Below are positions 39,779 to 48,830 of a DNA stretch of 64,000 nucleotides, piece by piece. The notes beneath the pieces were generated by a model, which saw nothing but the letters and a program-made list of their open reading frames with translations, searched no databases and had not been told where the DNA came from. Source of the stretch: Polynucleobacter necessarius (GTDB taxonomy: Bacteria > Pseudomonadota > Gammaproteobacteria > Burkholderiales > Burkholderiaceae); assembly GCF_900095205.1 (NCBI RefSeq), contig NZ_LT606951.1, positions 1,116,001 to 1,180,000 on the forward strand. The letters run 5' to 3'. Each line of letters starts with the position of its first letter. Positions within the stretch are counted from its first letter, which is position 1. Both the position numbers and the translations under genes were made by a program.

Positions 39779-40417
39779 TTATTTATTCACTGGTGAAGCA
39801 GGATCAAGCAGCAATGCCATGACATCCTGTATCTGTTGCTCATTTAAGAGTTTGAAGTGCGCAAATCTTGGCCTATTGCTACATGCGTTGTATGCCTTGG
39901 AATTATTAATACGATTCCATGTATAAGTCACTACTTCCTGAGAATAGCCACGCAACTTTCCGTAGCCGGTTAATGATGGGCCGATATTCCCATAAGATAT
40001 TTCTTTAGGATCAATCTGGTGACAGTTGTAGCAACCACCACCAACAACAGTATCAGCCTTATCAGTCCAAGTAGCGCCACGACCGCTCTGCGCAATCGCT
40101 TCACCCTTCTTCCAATCACCGATGTACTTACCATCGGACGGCTGCTTAATACTATCCATATTGATTTTCTAAATCTTGTCTCGCATTTTTTCGCCCTGCT
40201 TGCTATTAGCAAACACAGGATCAGAGCAAAACTTTTGGGTTTCATCCTGTTGTATACGATCGAGCCCTGCAATGCCCTCAGCCCTAAAGCTATCGGCCAT
40301 CATTTTGTTGAACTTAGGATCATTCTTTTGCTGTGCCACTGCAGCATTCTGAATTAGGCTTGTAGCTAGAAGGAATCCAAAAACTATTAAGAGTTTTTTG
40401 ATGTGGGTAATTTTCAT
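39779..40417 (-). pseudogene. soxX: SoxX cytochrome c subunit, single amber mutation
   Basis: ATG at 40417 begins a signal peptide (KKLLIVFGFLLATSLIQNAA) and a mature N-terminus. After KQGEKMRDKI a TAG stands at 40169-40171. The same frame then continues without any indel: KINMDSIKQPSDGKYIGDW, the haem motif GGGCYNCHQID, IGPSLTGYGKLRGYS, and the end at 39779. A CAG to TAG change is the only lesion seen. The full protein is about 212 residues, the monohaem partner of SoxA in the SoxAX cytochrome that attaches thiosulfate to SoxY. An ATG 9 nt after the TAG could restart, but without the signal peptide. Confidence 0.92.
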
Positions 40418-40436
40418 GATCTCTATCTCTTGTCTT

Positions 40437-41252
40437 TTAACGCTTTAATCCAGGAGTTTCCACTGTGCCACCATTTGCACTCTTAGCCATATACATAGAC
40501 AAAGCAATCGTGACATCAGATCCATAGATAGGGAATGGAAAAGGCTGCTGACGATAGCAATCGTTTAAGCGTTGCTGCATTGTCTAGAACTGACCACTGG
40601 ATACGCGATAGGCAAGCCAGTAACCCCACCCCATAGCAGCGCCCTTTTGATCAGTCAGATTCGGCAAGTCTTGCAGACGAATTCGCTTGCCGTTTTCGGC
40701 ATGGCAAGAAGCACAGGAGAAATCCATCGGACCACCCTGAAAAAAGAATGCGCGCTTACCAAGCCCATACATTTCCTTCTCTTTAGGATGTGCTGTGCTT
40801 ACGTGAATTTTTCACCCTTCGATAAGGTGACGACGTAAGCAACAATCGCTTCCATGTCTTTCTTGGTCCCCTTTTGAAACGGAGCATCAATCATCTCTTG
40901 CGGATCGCGACCTTGCAACTTCTGCATACAGGTCATTAAACGGGATTCGAGATCCTGAACCTTATTAGTGTCTTTGAAATAGCGTGGCAACTGAGCTGCA
41001 GCACCCTTCACCACACCTGGCCCTAAACCTAAATCACACTTTTCTAAAGTGGCATTCTTAGGTTCAGCGGGCTTTTTCCACAATTCCTCGCCGGCTGCTT
41101 CATACAACTCTGAAGGGTTGCCATCAGCAATCATCTCGCGATATTTTGCAATATCGTCTGTCGCACTATTTTGCGCTGATGCAGGACGATGAGACTGTTA
41201 ATAAAGCAGCCATCATTCCTGAGGCTAGCCCTAATGTAAATTTACGCTGCAT
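40437..41252 (-). pseudogene. soxA: SoxA cytochrome c subunit, two frameshifts and one amber
   Basis: ATG at 41252 gives a signal peptide (MQRKFTLGLASGMMAALLTV) and then shifts near 41185. The next frame runs DDIAKYREMIADGNPSELYE, EKCDLGLGPGVVKGAA and CMQKLQGRDPQEM to KGEKFT, where a missing base near 40803 shifts it again. STAHPKEKEMYGLGKRAFFF and the haem motif CASCHAENGKR follow. TAG at 40584-40586 replaces the Trp codon of SGQFWTMQQR, and RQQPFPFPIYGSD and the tail lead to TAA at 40437. SoxA holds the active-site haem with a cysteine persulfide ligand and forms the heterodisulfide between thiosulfate and SoxY. Confidence 0.92.
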
Positions 41253-41304
41253 TTGCAACCCTTTCGAAACCGACGAGATAGTACAGATTGATTGAATAAG
41301 ACAA

Positions 41305-41613
41305 TTAAGAAGCAGTTGCTTCGTCAGTACGCTTATCGCCCTTACTATCTGCCCAACTCACAACAATCTTGTCGCCCTTAGCACCCTTATATTTGAAGTT
41401 CAAGAATGGATCCCTGGAAACCGCTGGACCAAACTGGCCATTCAAAACATCTTTACCGTTTGCTTTGACATTGATTGTGCTGATGAACCAAGCGGGAATC
41501 GTTTTACCAGCAGCGTCTTTGCGCTGACCAGACTCCATATCGTGCTTCATCAAAATCTTTACATCCACAATTCCACCGTTCTCAGCAGCTCTAACGCGCA
41601 TTGGATCAGCCAT
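41305..41613 (-). CDS. soxZ: SoxZ, sulfur carrier partner protein
   Basis: A 102-residue protein, the length and sequence type of SoxZ (DPMRVRAAENGGIVDVKILM, HDMESGQRKDAAGKTIP, DPFLNFKYKGAKGDKIVVSW). It has an immunoglobulin-like fold and pairs with SoxY in the periplasm; it has no signal of its own and is exported with SoxY. Intact, although the enzymes that load and unload the SoxYZ carrier are all broken. Confidence 0.93.
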   Translation of the reverse strand: MADPMRVRAAENGGIVDVKILMKHDMESGQRKDAAGKTIPAWFISTINVKANGKDVLNGQFGPAVSRDPFLNFKYKGAKGDKIVVSWADSKGDKRTDEATAS

Positions 41614-41669
41614 GTTTTCCTCTTGTAATCTAGTAATTAATTTATGGCATTGGTTTAGTTGGTGAGCAA

Positions 41670-42122
41670 TTAACCGCCGCAGCCACCTAAAGTTACTTTC
41701 ACTTCCTTAACGGCCATACTCCATTTGCCATCCGCTTTTACCAAGCCATACACATTGGATGTTTGGCCTATCTTGATACGGGTAGTAACAAATGGCTCTG
41801 TGCCAGCCGGAATAAAGAACTGAGCAGCTAAAGAGCTTGGATTTTTCACAACCAAGATTGCCATTTGTTCTGCTTTGAGGGTAGTAGTAATTCCAACTGG
41901 AACTACCGCGCCATTTTCTGCAATATCAGGAGCATTCAAAGTCACTGCACCAGATTTATCTGGGCTACCTGCGCCAAGAATTTTGAAAACATCATCAAGA
42001 CTCTTACCTTCAAAAGCAGCTTTATTCCACTCTTGTGCTTGGGCTACGCCGATAAGTCCCGCAGAAGCCATCAAGCCAAAAACGGCTGAATATTTCAATA
42101 AACTGCGTCGCTGCTGATTCAT
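41670..42122 (-). CDS. soxY: SoxY, sulfur-carrying protein
   Basis: A 150-residue protein with a Tat signal (NQQRRSLLKYSAVFGLMASA) and the hallmark C-terminal KVTLGGCGG, whose Cys148 on the swinging arm carries the sulfur chain. All features needed for a working SoxY are present. It is followed by soxZ, 56 nt away. Intact in an otherwise dead operon. It may be intact by chance because it is short, or kept for another sulfur-transfer role (inference). Confidence 0.95.
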   Translation of the reverse strand: MNQQRRSLLKYSAVFGLMASAGLIGVAQAQEWNKAAFEGKSLDDVFKILGAGSPDKSGAVTLNAPDIAENGAVVPVGITTTLKAEQMAILVVKNPSSLAAQFFIPAGTEPFVTTRIKIGQTSNVYGLVKADGKWSMAVKEVKVTLGGCGG

Positions 42123-42189
42123 AAAAACTCCTTTAATAATCTACTCTTAGTGTCAAATATAGCGGTATTTCAAAAAACCTTCTGCAAAA

Positions 42190-43278
42190 CTATTGTCCAG
42201 TAAGGACCCCAGCGCACCAGAGTCGCCCTGTCCTCATCTGATAACTGCGACTGAGGTGGCATAGGGATCGCCCCCATACCCCTGGAGCCCCCATTTTTGA
42301 CCTTAGCCATGAGCTTTTCTTGCGCCCCACTCTGCCCCTTATATTTCGCTGCAATATCAGCGATGGGGGGCCTACCAATTTAGCGTTAGGTGCATGGCAT
42401 GCAGAACAATTCTCACTCTTAAATAGAGCCGCGGGACCTTTTGTCATAGCTGCATGAGTATCAGCAGCGTGAGCTAGACCCTCTCCCAATGACCCCGGGA
42501 AGCTTAGCAATTGGGGGCTTGGTAGAGTCTGATCCGCGATAAGGCCCATACAATCGATTTTGCTCAGCAATATTGCCATGAGCATTTCTCGCAAAATCCG
42601 GAAGAGTAGAGCCAATTTGCACAAACTTCACGCAATTAGTCATACAAGATGAACCATTTACATCTGGTTTCCCATTAACACTCCAGAAACCATGATTGCG
42701 TGTCATACCATTTCGGTTAGGCATCTTTCTTTGCACATCGGCAATATTGGCGTCACTCAGTACAAAATCATCTGGAATAATTTCGCCTAGGCTCAAAATA
42801 AATGCCACTAGAGCATAAGTATCGTCCGGCGTTAAAGAACGTGGAGCATTCCACAGCATGGCACGATAGATGTAATCCCACAAAGTAGAAACGGTGGGAA
42901 CTTTCATCAAGGTGGTACGCTGAGGTTGTTTGCGATCAGCCAAAGAAGCAACTTTTCCAGTCTTTATGTCATCAGTAGTTGTGCCACCAGCGATCGGAGT
43001 AAAAATTTCATTAGATTCACCAAAGACACCGTGGCAACTTGCGCATTTTGACTCCCAAATCACTTGACCCTGCTCTACCGAGCCAGATCCTTTGGGTAGG
43101 CCTTTAAGTCAGGGCGCACACCAATATCCCAAGCAATAACCTCAGCAGGAGTGGCATTACGCCCAATACCAGGAAACTTTACAGACCCCTGAGTACTTTG
43201 CGCATAAGCAAATTGAATTGATAAGGCAGCTAAGCCTGTAACAGTTACGCAAGCAAATAATTTATCCAACTTGTACAT
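42190..43278 (-). pseudogene. soxD: SoxD diheme cytochrome subunit, several frameshifts
   Basis: ATG at 43278 gives a signal peptide (KLFACVTVTGLAALSIQFAY) and FPGIGRNATPAEVIAWDIGV. It derails near 43090. The next frame holds the first haem site, WESKCASCHGVFGESNEIF, then GGTTTDDIKTGKVASL and DDTYALVAFILSLGEIIPDD. Near 42505 the frame changes to GEGLAHAADTHAAM and the second haem site ENCSACHAPNAKLVGPP, after which further shifts scatter the C-terminus; VLTGQ ends at 42190. SoxCD oxidised the SoxY-bound sulfane sulfur. Both haem sites are still recognisable. Confidence 0.88.
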
Positions 43279-44660
43279 TGCTCACCTCGCCATTTGAATC
43301 TAACTTCCATGCCTGAATTGCGTTGTTGTGATAGATGGAACGATTACCACGTAAATCTCGTAAAACCTTAATCGATGGCTGTATATAACCAGTGTCATCT
43401 ATCGCTCTAGATTGCAATATTGCTGGCGACCCGTCCCACACCCAATCAATATTGAATCGAGTAATCGATTTAGTAAGAATTGGTGTCTCTAAGCGTGCAG
43501 TGCGCCAGTTATTACCGCCATCAAACGAGACATCAACGCGCTTAATCTTGCCGCGACCTGACCAAGCCATACCACTAACGTTATAAAAACCTTTATCTAG
43601 CAATTGTTGGCCGCCTGAAGGCGTAGTAATCACAGATTTACACTCTTGAATCAATGCATATTGACGATGCATACCATCGGGCATGAGCTCAATGTAATGA
43701 ACTGCCTCATCTTTGGCATTCCAAGGCATATCGCCAACTTCTAGACGGCGCAACCACTTTACCCAGCTAACACCCTGGACGCCTGAAACTACTAAACGTA
43801 ATGGGAAACCGTTTTCTGGACGCAGCATTTCACCATTCATACTCTAAGCAACAATCGTATCGTCCAAGCAACTTTCTAAATTGATGGTGCGAGTCATGCC
43901 TGAGCCATCCCCACCTTCGGCGAGCAGAAACTTACCTTTTTTCAAATCTGCGCCGCACTCTTCAAACAAAACTTTGAGGGGTACACCAGTGAATTCACAG
44001 CAAGACAACATGCCATGGGTGTACTGAACTGTTGGTGCCGCTACATTGCCCCACTCCAAACCAGTGTTTGCGCCGCACTCAATAAAGTGTGTGCGAGAAA
44101 CCGAAGGCAATCTCATCAAGTCATTCATCGTAAATACACGGGCATTTTTAACCACGCCATTCACCATCAAGCGATGGGTTTCGGGATTGAGGTTGTACCA
44201 ACCCTGGTGATAACGTTCAAAGTGCAAACCGTTTGGAGTGATGGTTCCAAACAAACCTTATAATGGAGTAGACGCAACGGAAGCTGCACAGCTGCACAGA
44301 TACGCGCGTTAATCCAGGGGATTCACGGCGAATTAAATTAGATTCGTAAATCGATGGAACGCCATAAGGCATGGTGGCAACGTTTTTACCTAAAGTGGTT
44401 TGCCATTCTTGCTTCTCCAAAATAGCTGGGTCCCCTTTACCTGCTGCAAAAGCTATTGGCGCGGCAAGTCCAGCTGCAGCGGAGAGAAAGCCTTTACGCA
44501 AAAAGCCCAGACGACTTTCGTCAAGACCATTAGCATTAATATCGGCAATCAATTCCTGAGAAATAAAGTGCTCTGGAGCCTTTACAAGGCGCGCCCTGTT
44601 TGCAGGCTTCTCAACTGCAGAGATATCCTTTGCGCACAATTCAATTTGCTTCTTACTCAT
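43262..44660 (-). pseudogene. soxC: SoxC, molybdenum sulfane dehydrogenase subunit, one frameshift and two nonsense codons
   Basis: ATG at 44660 starts MSKKQIELCAKDISAVEKPA. A twin-Arg-like lead and GFLSAAAGLAAPIAFAAG follow, then a shift near 44295. In the new frame TAA at 44258-44260 replaces the Gln of PLQGLFGT, after which ITPNGLHFERYHQGWYNLNP and THFIECGANTGLEW (the molybdopterin Cys region) are open. TAG at 43844-43846 interrupts TIVA-SMNGEMLRPENGFP in frame, and the C-terminal dimer domain runs to 43262. Length about 465 codons. It belongs to the sulfite oxidase family and needs Mo cofactor. Its 3' end overlaps the soxD start by 17 nt. Confidence 0.9.
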
Positions 44661-44695
44661 TTGACCTCAACTTAACAAGTGATTTAATGTCGCAA

Positions 44696-45031
44696 TTAGT
44701 GGATACCTTCAGCAATCTTTGCGCAGACTGTCTGACACATCTCTACTGTTGCACTATCTGCAATCGAGTAATAAACCGTTACACCCTCTTTACGCCGGAG
44801 CAATATTCCAGCCTTATGCAAGGCCAATAAATGCCTCGAAACATTTGCCTGACTCGAACCACATAACGCAACAACCTCAGAGACAGACTTCTCTCCACTA
44901 CATACTGCATACATAATGCGCAACCGCGCTGGCTCTGAGAGCACATTAAAATACGCCGCAACTTGAGAGAAGACTTTCTCCATCTGTTTTGGAGACAAAT
45001 TCTTTGTAGCCTTTGCTACTTTTGATTTCAT
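44696..45031 (-). CDS. ArsR-family sox regulator (SoxR/SqrR/BigR-like)
   Basis: A 111-residue winged-helix repressor. LSEPARLRIMYAVCSGEKSV and VALCGSSQANVSRHLLALHK form the HTH, and EGVTVYYSI the wing. Four Cys are present (44, 57, 99, 103). In persulfide-sensing ArsR proteins such as SqrR, BigR and SoxR, two cysteines form a tetrasulfide bridge that releases DNA; 44 with 99 or 103 is the plausible pair here (inference). It heads the soxCDYZAXB array, from which it is separated by 35 nt, and faces modB divergently. The frame is intact even though most targets are dead. Confidence 0.85.
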   Translation of the reverse strand: MKSKVAKATKNLSPKQMEKVFSQVAAYFNVLSEPARLRIMYAVCSGEKSVSEVVALCGSSQANVSRHLLALHKAGILLRRKEGVTVYYSIADSATVEMCQTVCAKIAEGIH

Positions 45032-45055
45032 ATTTTTGAATTTTCGAGATTTTAT

Positions 45056-45080
45056 ATACGTATTAATGCATATTTAATGC
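45056..45080. promoter_or_regulatory. Candidate operator between the sox regulator and modB
   Basis: The 114-base divergent gap contains the 8-bp palindrome ATACGTAT (45056-45063) and the direct repeat TTAATGC at 45063-45069 and 45074-45080, with an 11-base period. It is AT-rich otherwise. ArsR-type repressors bind imperfect AT-rich palindromes in such positions. The match is suggestive only. Confidence 0.3.
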
Positions 45081-45145
45081 CTATTGCATCCGAATTTATT
45101 TATATAGCAAATTACCCTGATGGCTTCTAACGATACAATCGATTT

Positions 45146-45802
45146 ATGGACATTGAAGCGCTTCTTCTCTCATTAAAGCTGGCTCTATGGACCTTGGTCC
45201 TGATATTGCCATTTGGGATCTGGGTTGCGCATACACTCCAAAACATGGGTAAAGGCAGGTCTTGGATTGGGGCCCTCCTAGCCCTCCCATTGGTACTCCC
45301 TCCTACCGTCTTGGGTTACTACCTTTTAGTAGGATTGGGCGGAAAAAGTGTTTTTGGCATCCCCTTGGCCTTTTCTTTCACGGGCATCCTGATTGCCTCC
45401 CTAGTTGTGAATTTACCCTTCACCATACAACCAATTCAACGCGCATTTGAAGCAATTCATCCCGACATACGAGAGGCGGCTCAGATAAGCGGTTTATCTC
45501 AATGGCAAATCTTTCGATTAATTGAGCTGCCACTTGCTTGGAGGGGCATAACAAGCGCCGCAGTACTAACATTTGCGCACAACTCTCGGAGAATTTGGTG
45601 TTGTTCTCATGGTTGGCGCGGCGCCATTCCTGGCGAAACTAAAACTGTATCGATCGCTATTTATGACAAGGTACAAAGCTTCGATACCTCCGGCGCAGGA
45701 TTACTGTCTATGATGCTTTTAGGAATCTCACTCATTGCCATTGCACTCTCCTATGGAGTCTTCGGACGCAACTCTTCTCACAACAGGGAGTGGCGTAGCT
45801 AA
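45146..45802 (+). pseudogene. modB: Molybdate ABC transporter permease, EAA loop scrambled by compensating indels
   Basis: The frame is open for 218 residues and the first 145 are a good ModB: LLLSLKLALWTLVLILPFGI, LALPLVLPPTVLGYYLLVGL and HPDIREAAQISGLSQWQIFR. After LTFAH the residues NSRRIWCCSHGWRG replace the family's T-L-G-E-F-G-V-V-L-M-V-G. Reading one frame over at the DNA level gives exactly TLGEFGVVLMVG, and the original frame is regained at GAIPGETKTVSIAIYDKVQS. One inserted A (near 45580) and two extra bases near 45625 add up to three. The destroyed stretch is the EAA loop that docks on the ATPase ModC, so the permease is very probably dead although no stop codon shows it. Confidence 0.85.
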
Positions 45803-46912
45803 TGCTAAAAGTAAAGATCTCCCAAACCAATCCTAATCCCATTGCAATTGAACATTGAATGCATTTCCGGGGAACTACACGCTCTAGTTGGGACCATCTG
45901 GGAGCGGCAAAAACAACTGCCCTCAGGACGATTGCCGGCCTAAACAATGCTGAAATCGGCAGAATAGAGTGTGATGGTGAATTATGGTTTGAGGCCAATA
46001 AGGTAAATGGCAATACCACCTCACTCAATCCCGCCGGTCGCTCATGTGGATTTTTATTTCAGCAATACGCCCTATTTCCGCGCTTATCAGCCCTAGATAA
46101 TGTTTTTGCATCCCCCTGCACAACAGCATTGGTAATTTTAGCGAGCGCAAAGCACTAGCCCAACAATGGCTTGAACGTATAGGAATTGCTGAACTTGCTA
46201 ATCGCATGCCAAATCAACTATCGGGAGGTCAACAACAACGCGTAGCACTGGCTAGAGCGTTAGCCAGATCCCCCAAAATACTACTTCTTGATGAGCCATT
46301 TTCGGCTATTGATGCACCAACACGCCAGAACCTCTACAAGACTCTGGCTGAACTTCGCAAAGATTTAAATATTCCAGTTCTTTTAGTAACGCATGATTTG
46401 CGTGAAGCCGATTTACTAACTGATCGCATCACGGTAATTGATCAAGGGGTTGGCTTACAAACCGACCCACCCCAAGTGTTATTCGAGAGACCGAGAAACT
46501 CGCGTGTTGCAGAACTAGTAGGGATAAGCAATAAGTTTGAAGGCGTATTTGCTGCCGGAAAACTATCATGGAATGGCAGTCAATGCATTTTTAATGTTGT
46601 GGATAAAGGCAAGATTCCAATGAACACAGCGGTTGCCTGGGTTGTCCCCGCCGAAGGTTTAAGCCTTCGCGCAGATTCACAAGCTAATTCTCTTGAGGCA
46701 TCAGTAGAGCAAATTAGCACCTTGGGTCAAATAGCCGTGATTCAACTTCGTACTGTAGATGGCGGACATAGCATTACTTGGGGGCCTCTGCTGCAGAGGT
46801 AAAACGCCTTGGTTTAGAGGTAGGCAAAATCACCCATCTTGAAATTGATAGCAGCAAGATTCATATCATGCCCTTACGCCCTATCAATGACCCTCGTCGC
46901 TTTACAAACTAA
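45802..46912 (+). pseudogene. modC: Molybdate ABC transporter ATPase, several frameshifts
   Basis: ATG at 45802 overlaps the modB stop (TAATG). MLKVKISQTNPNPIAIEH is followed by a stop; another frame carries the damaged Walker A region (AAKTTALRTIAGLNNAEIGR), FLFQQYALFPRLSALDNV and stops near 46158. The next frame holds the signature LSGGQQQRVALARALARSPK, Walker B LLLDEPFSAIDAPTRQ and the switch His in LLVTHDLREADLL, and then part of the C-terminal molybdate-binding (MOP) domain. A last shift near 46798 leads to EVKRLGLEVGKITHLEID and the end at 46912. At least three indels. It powered molybdate import with ModB; modA, if any, is not in the window. Confidence 0.88.
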
Positions 46913-46919
46913 GCAGAAA

Positions 46920-47588
46920 TTATTTTCTAGCTACCAAACCAAGCAAAGCAGACATACCAGTATGTCTTGGGCCTTCAGACAACTCCTTCTCGTAACTAAC
47001 TAGTTCTAGTATCTGAAACTCTTTCGCGAGATTTCTGATCAATTCTTCTGTGTAGAGATGCTCAATTAGCGAAGGGCCACTGGTTTTATATTCCAACTGC
47101 TTTGGTGTGTAGCCTTGCAAAATAAAGATGCCGCCTGGCTTTAATGCTTTATGTGTCTGCTCAAAGATTCTGGCACGCATCGCTGGATCTGCGAACTGAA
47201 TGAAAATAGCAATTACTGCATCGTAAGTATTCTCGGGCCAAGCATAACTATCTGTATCTGAGAAAGAATACTCAACTTCGACATGGTTGTCTTTGGCAAA
47301 CTGCTTCGCTTTGGCCAAGGCAACATCAGAGGCATCAAAACCAATCACTTACATACCTTGCTTGGCAAGCCACCCTCCGTTTCGACCTTCGCCATCAGCA
47401 ACGCAAAGTACTTTATCTTTTGGCTTTAGATATTGTTGTGATTTTTCGACCAGATACTCATTTGGCTCTTTTCCAAAGGTGAACTCATCCTTATTAAAGC
47501 GTTCGTTCCAAAACTGCGTGGCATCAGAAAATCCCATGGGCTTATCCTGATGCACTTGCTTATTTTTTGAGTCCACCGACGAGGTCAT
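46920..47588 (-). pseudogene. SAM-dependent methyltransferase, single ochre codon
   Basis: ATG at 47588 opens FSDATQFWNERFNKDEFTFG and the SAM-binding motif VLCVADGEGRNGGWLAKQG. A TAA at 47349-47351 interrupts it; the frame then goes on without any shift as VIGFDASDVALAKAKQFAKD, YDAVIAIFIQFADPAMRA and GGIFILQGYTPKQL to 46920. The 222-codon protein resembles the TehB/class I methyltransferase group (tellurite- or thiol-type). One substitution explains the defect. The start overlaps the end of metZ by 29 nt in the same direction. It is also possible that the two halves are still made separately, which would be unlikely to give an active enzyme. Confidence 0.85.
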
Positions 47589-48770
47589 TCTTTAAATCGT
47601 TGATATTTTCTAATCCAACTGCAATTCGCACCAAGCCATCAGAGATGGCAGCAGCTTTACGAGCCTCTGGGGTTACTCGGCAATGCGTGGTAGTTGCTGG
47701 ATGCGTAATAGTCGTACGCGTATCGCCCAAGTTTGCCGTGATCGAGCAAAGCTTCGTTTGATTAATTAACTTGAAAGCCGCTTTCTTGCCGCCTTTTAGA
47801 GTGAATGACACAATCGCTCCACCCTCTTTTTGCTGGCGCATTGCCAAAGCATGTTGAGAGTGTGATTTAAGGCCTGGGTGATAAACCTGCTCGACTCCAG
47901 ATTGCTTTTCTAGCCACTGAGCAAGAGCCAACGCATTTTGACTCTGTTGCTTCATGCGAAGCTCCAGCGTCTCTAGACCCTTGAGAAATACCCAAGCATT
48001 AAACGCGGAAAGCGTCGGGCCTGCTGTGCGCACATAGGGAAATACCTTTCCCATAATGAAATCATTGCTACCCACAATTGCACCGCCAACTACCCTACCT
48101 TGGCCATCTAAATATTTTGTTGCCGAGTGAATCACGACATCAGCACCTAGAGATAATGGTTTTTGCAAAGCTGGGGTACAGAAGCAGTTATCAACAGCAA
48201 ATAAGGTGCCCGCTTTTTTAGCAATCTTCGAAATCGCTTTAATTTCAGCAATCTCCGTTAATGGATTAGAAGGTGTTTCTAAATAAAAGAGTTTGGTATT
48301 AGGCTGGACAGCAGCTTGCCATGACTTGGTGTCAGACAAGTCAGCGTAGGTTGTTGTAATGCCAAAGCGTCCCAAGATGTTAGTAAACAACTGAATCGTT
48401 GCGCCAAACACTGAGCGAGAACAGACGACATGGTCACCCGCTTGCAGGTGAGCCATCGCCATTGTGAGAATGGCTGACATGCCAGGAAACGGTCGCCATA
48501 CAGGCTTCTCCACCCTCTAAGGCAGCCAGACGATCCTGAAACATACTGACTGTTGGGTTGGTAAAGCAAGAATAAATAAAGCCCTGATCAGCGTGCGCAA
48601 AGCCATCAGCAGCCAACTCTGCACTATCAAAACAAAAACTGGAGGTCAGAAATATTGCCTCAGAATGCTCCTGATATTCAGCAGTTCGACGAGTAACCGA
48701 CTCGGACAGCCTAAGTCTCGAGCGCAAGCTTAGAAAAATCTGGTTTTTGACGTATGGATTTGCTCTTCAT
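47560..48770 (-). pseudogene. metZ: O-succinylhomoserine sulfhydrylase, one amber and two frameshifts
   Basis: ATG at 48770 gives MKSKSIRQKPDFSKLALET, the MetZ N-terminus, then TAG at 48711-48713 in place of Gln. One extra T near 48698 and a further insertion near 48483 are needed to recover RRTAEYQEHSEAIFLTSSFC, IYSCFTNPTVSMFQDRL, ALEGGEACMAT, and then GMSAILTMAMAHLQAG. From there the frame is open to 47560, with the PLP lysine in VIHSATKYLDGQGR and the PLP-binding AVDNCFCTPALQKP. MetZ makes homocysteine from succinylhomoserine and sulfide. It follows purF as in most Burkholderiaceae. Confidence 0.92.
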
Positions 48771-48796
48771 CCTGCTATTTTGACACCGAATTGCGG

Positions 48797-48818
48797 ATTT
48801 GCCTTTTTCAAGGCAAAT
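48797..48818. repeat. Perfect 9-bp hairpin between purF and metZ
   Basis: ATTTGCCTT and AAGGCAAAT enclose TTTC, 13 bases past the purF stop. On the minus strand no T run follows directly, so it may be a weak or rho-dependent terminator or an RNA-stabilising stem. Confidence 0.55.
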
Positions 48819-48830
48819 TCCTGTCGCTTT

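Noticed and set aside
40169..48713. Many in-frame stops are TAG (soxX, soxA, soxC, scoA, metZ, yhhQ), hinting at reassigned or suppressed amber codons
   Set aside because: Intact essential genes in the window (pheT, thrS) end in TAG, one-base indels accompany most of these ambers, and TAA also occurs as an internal stop (soxC, methyltransferase). Pseudogenisation is simpler.
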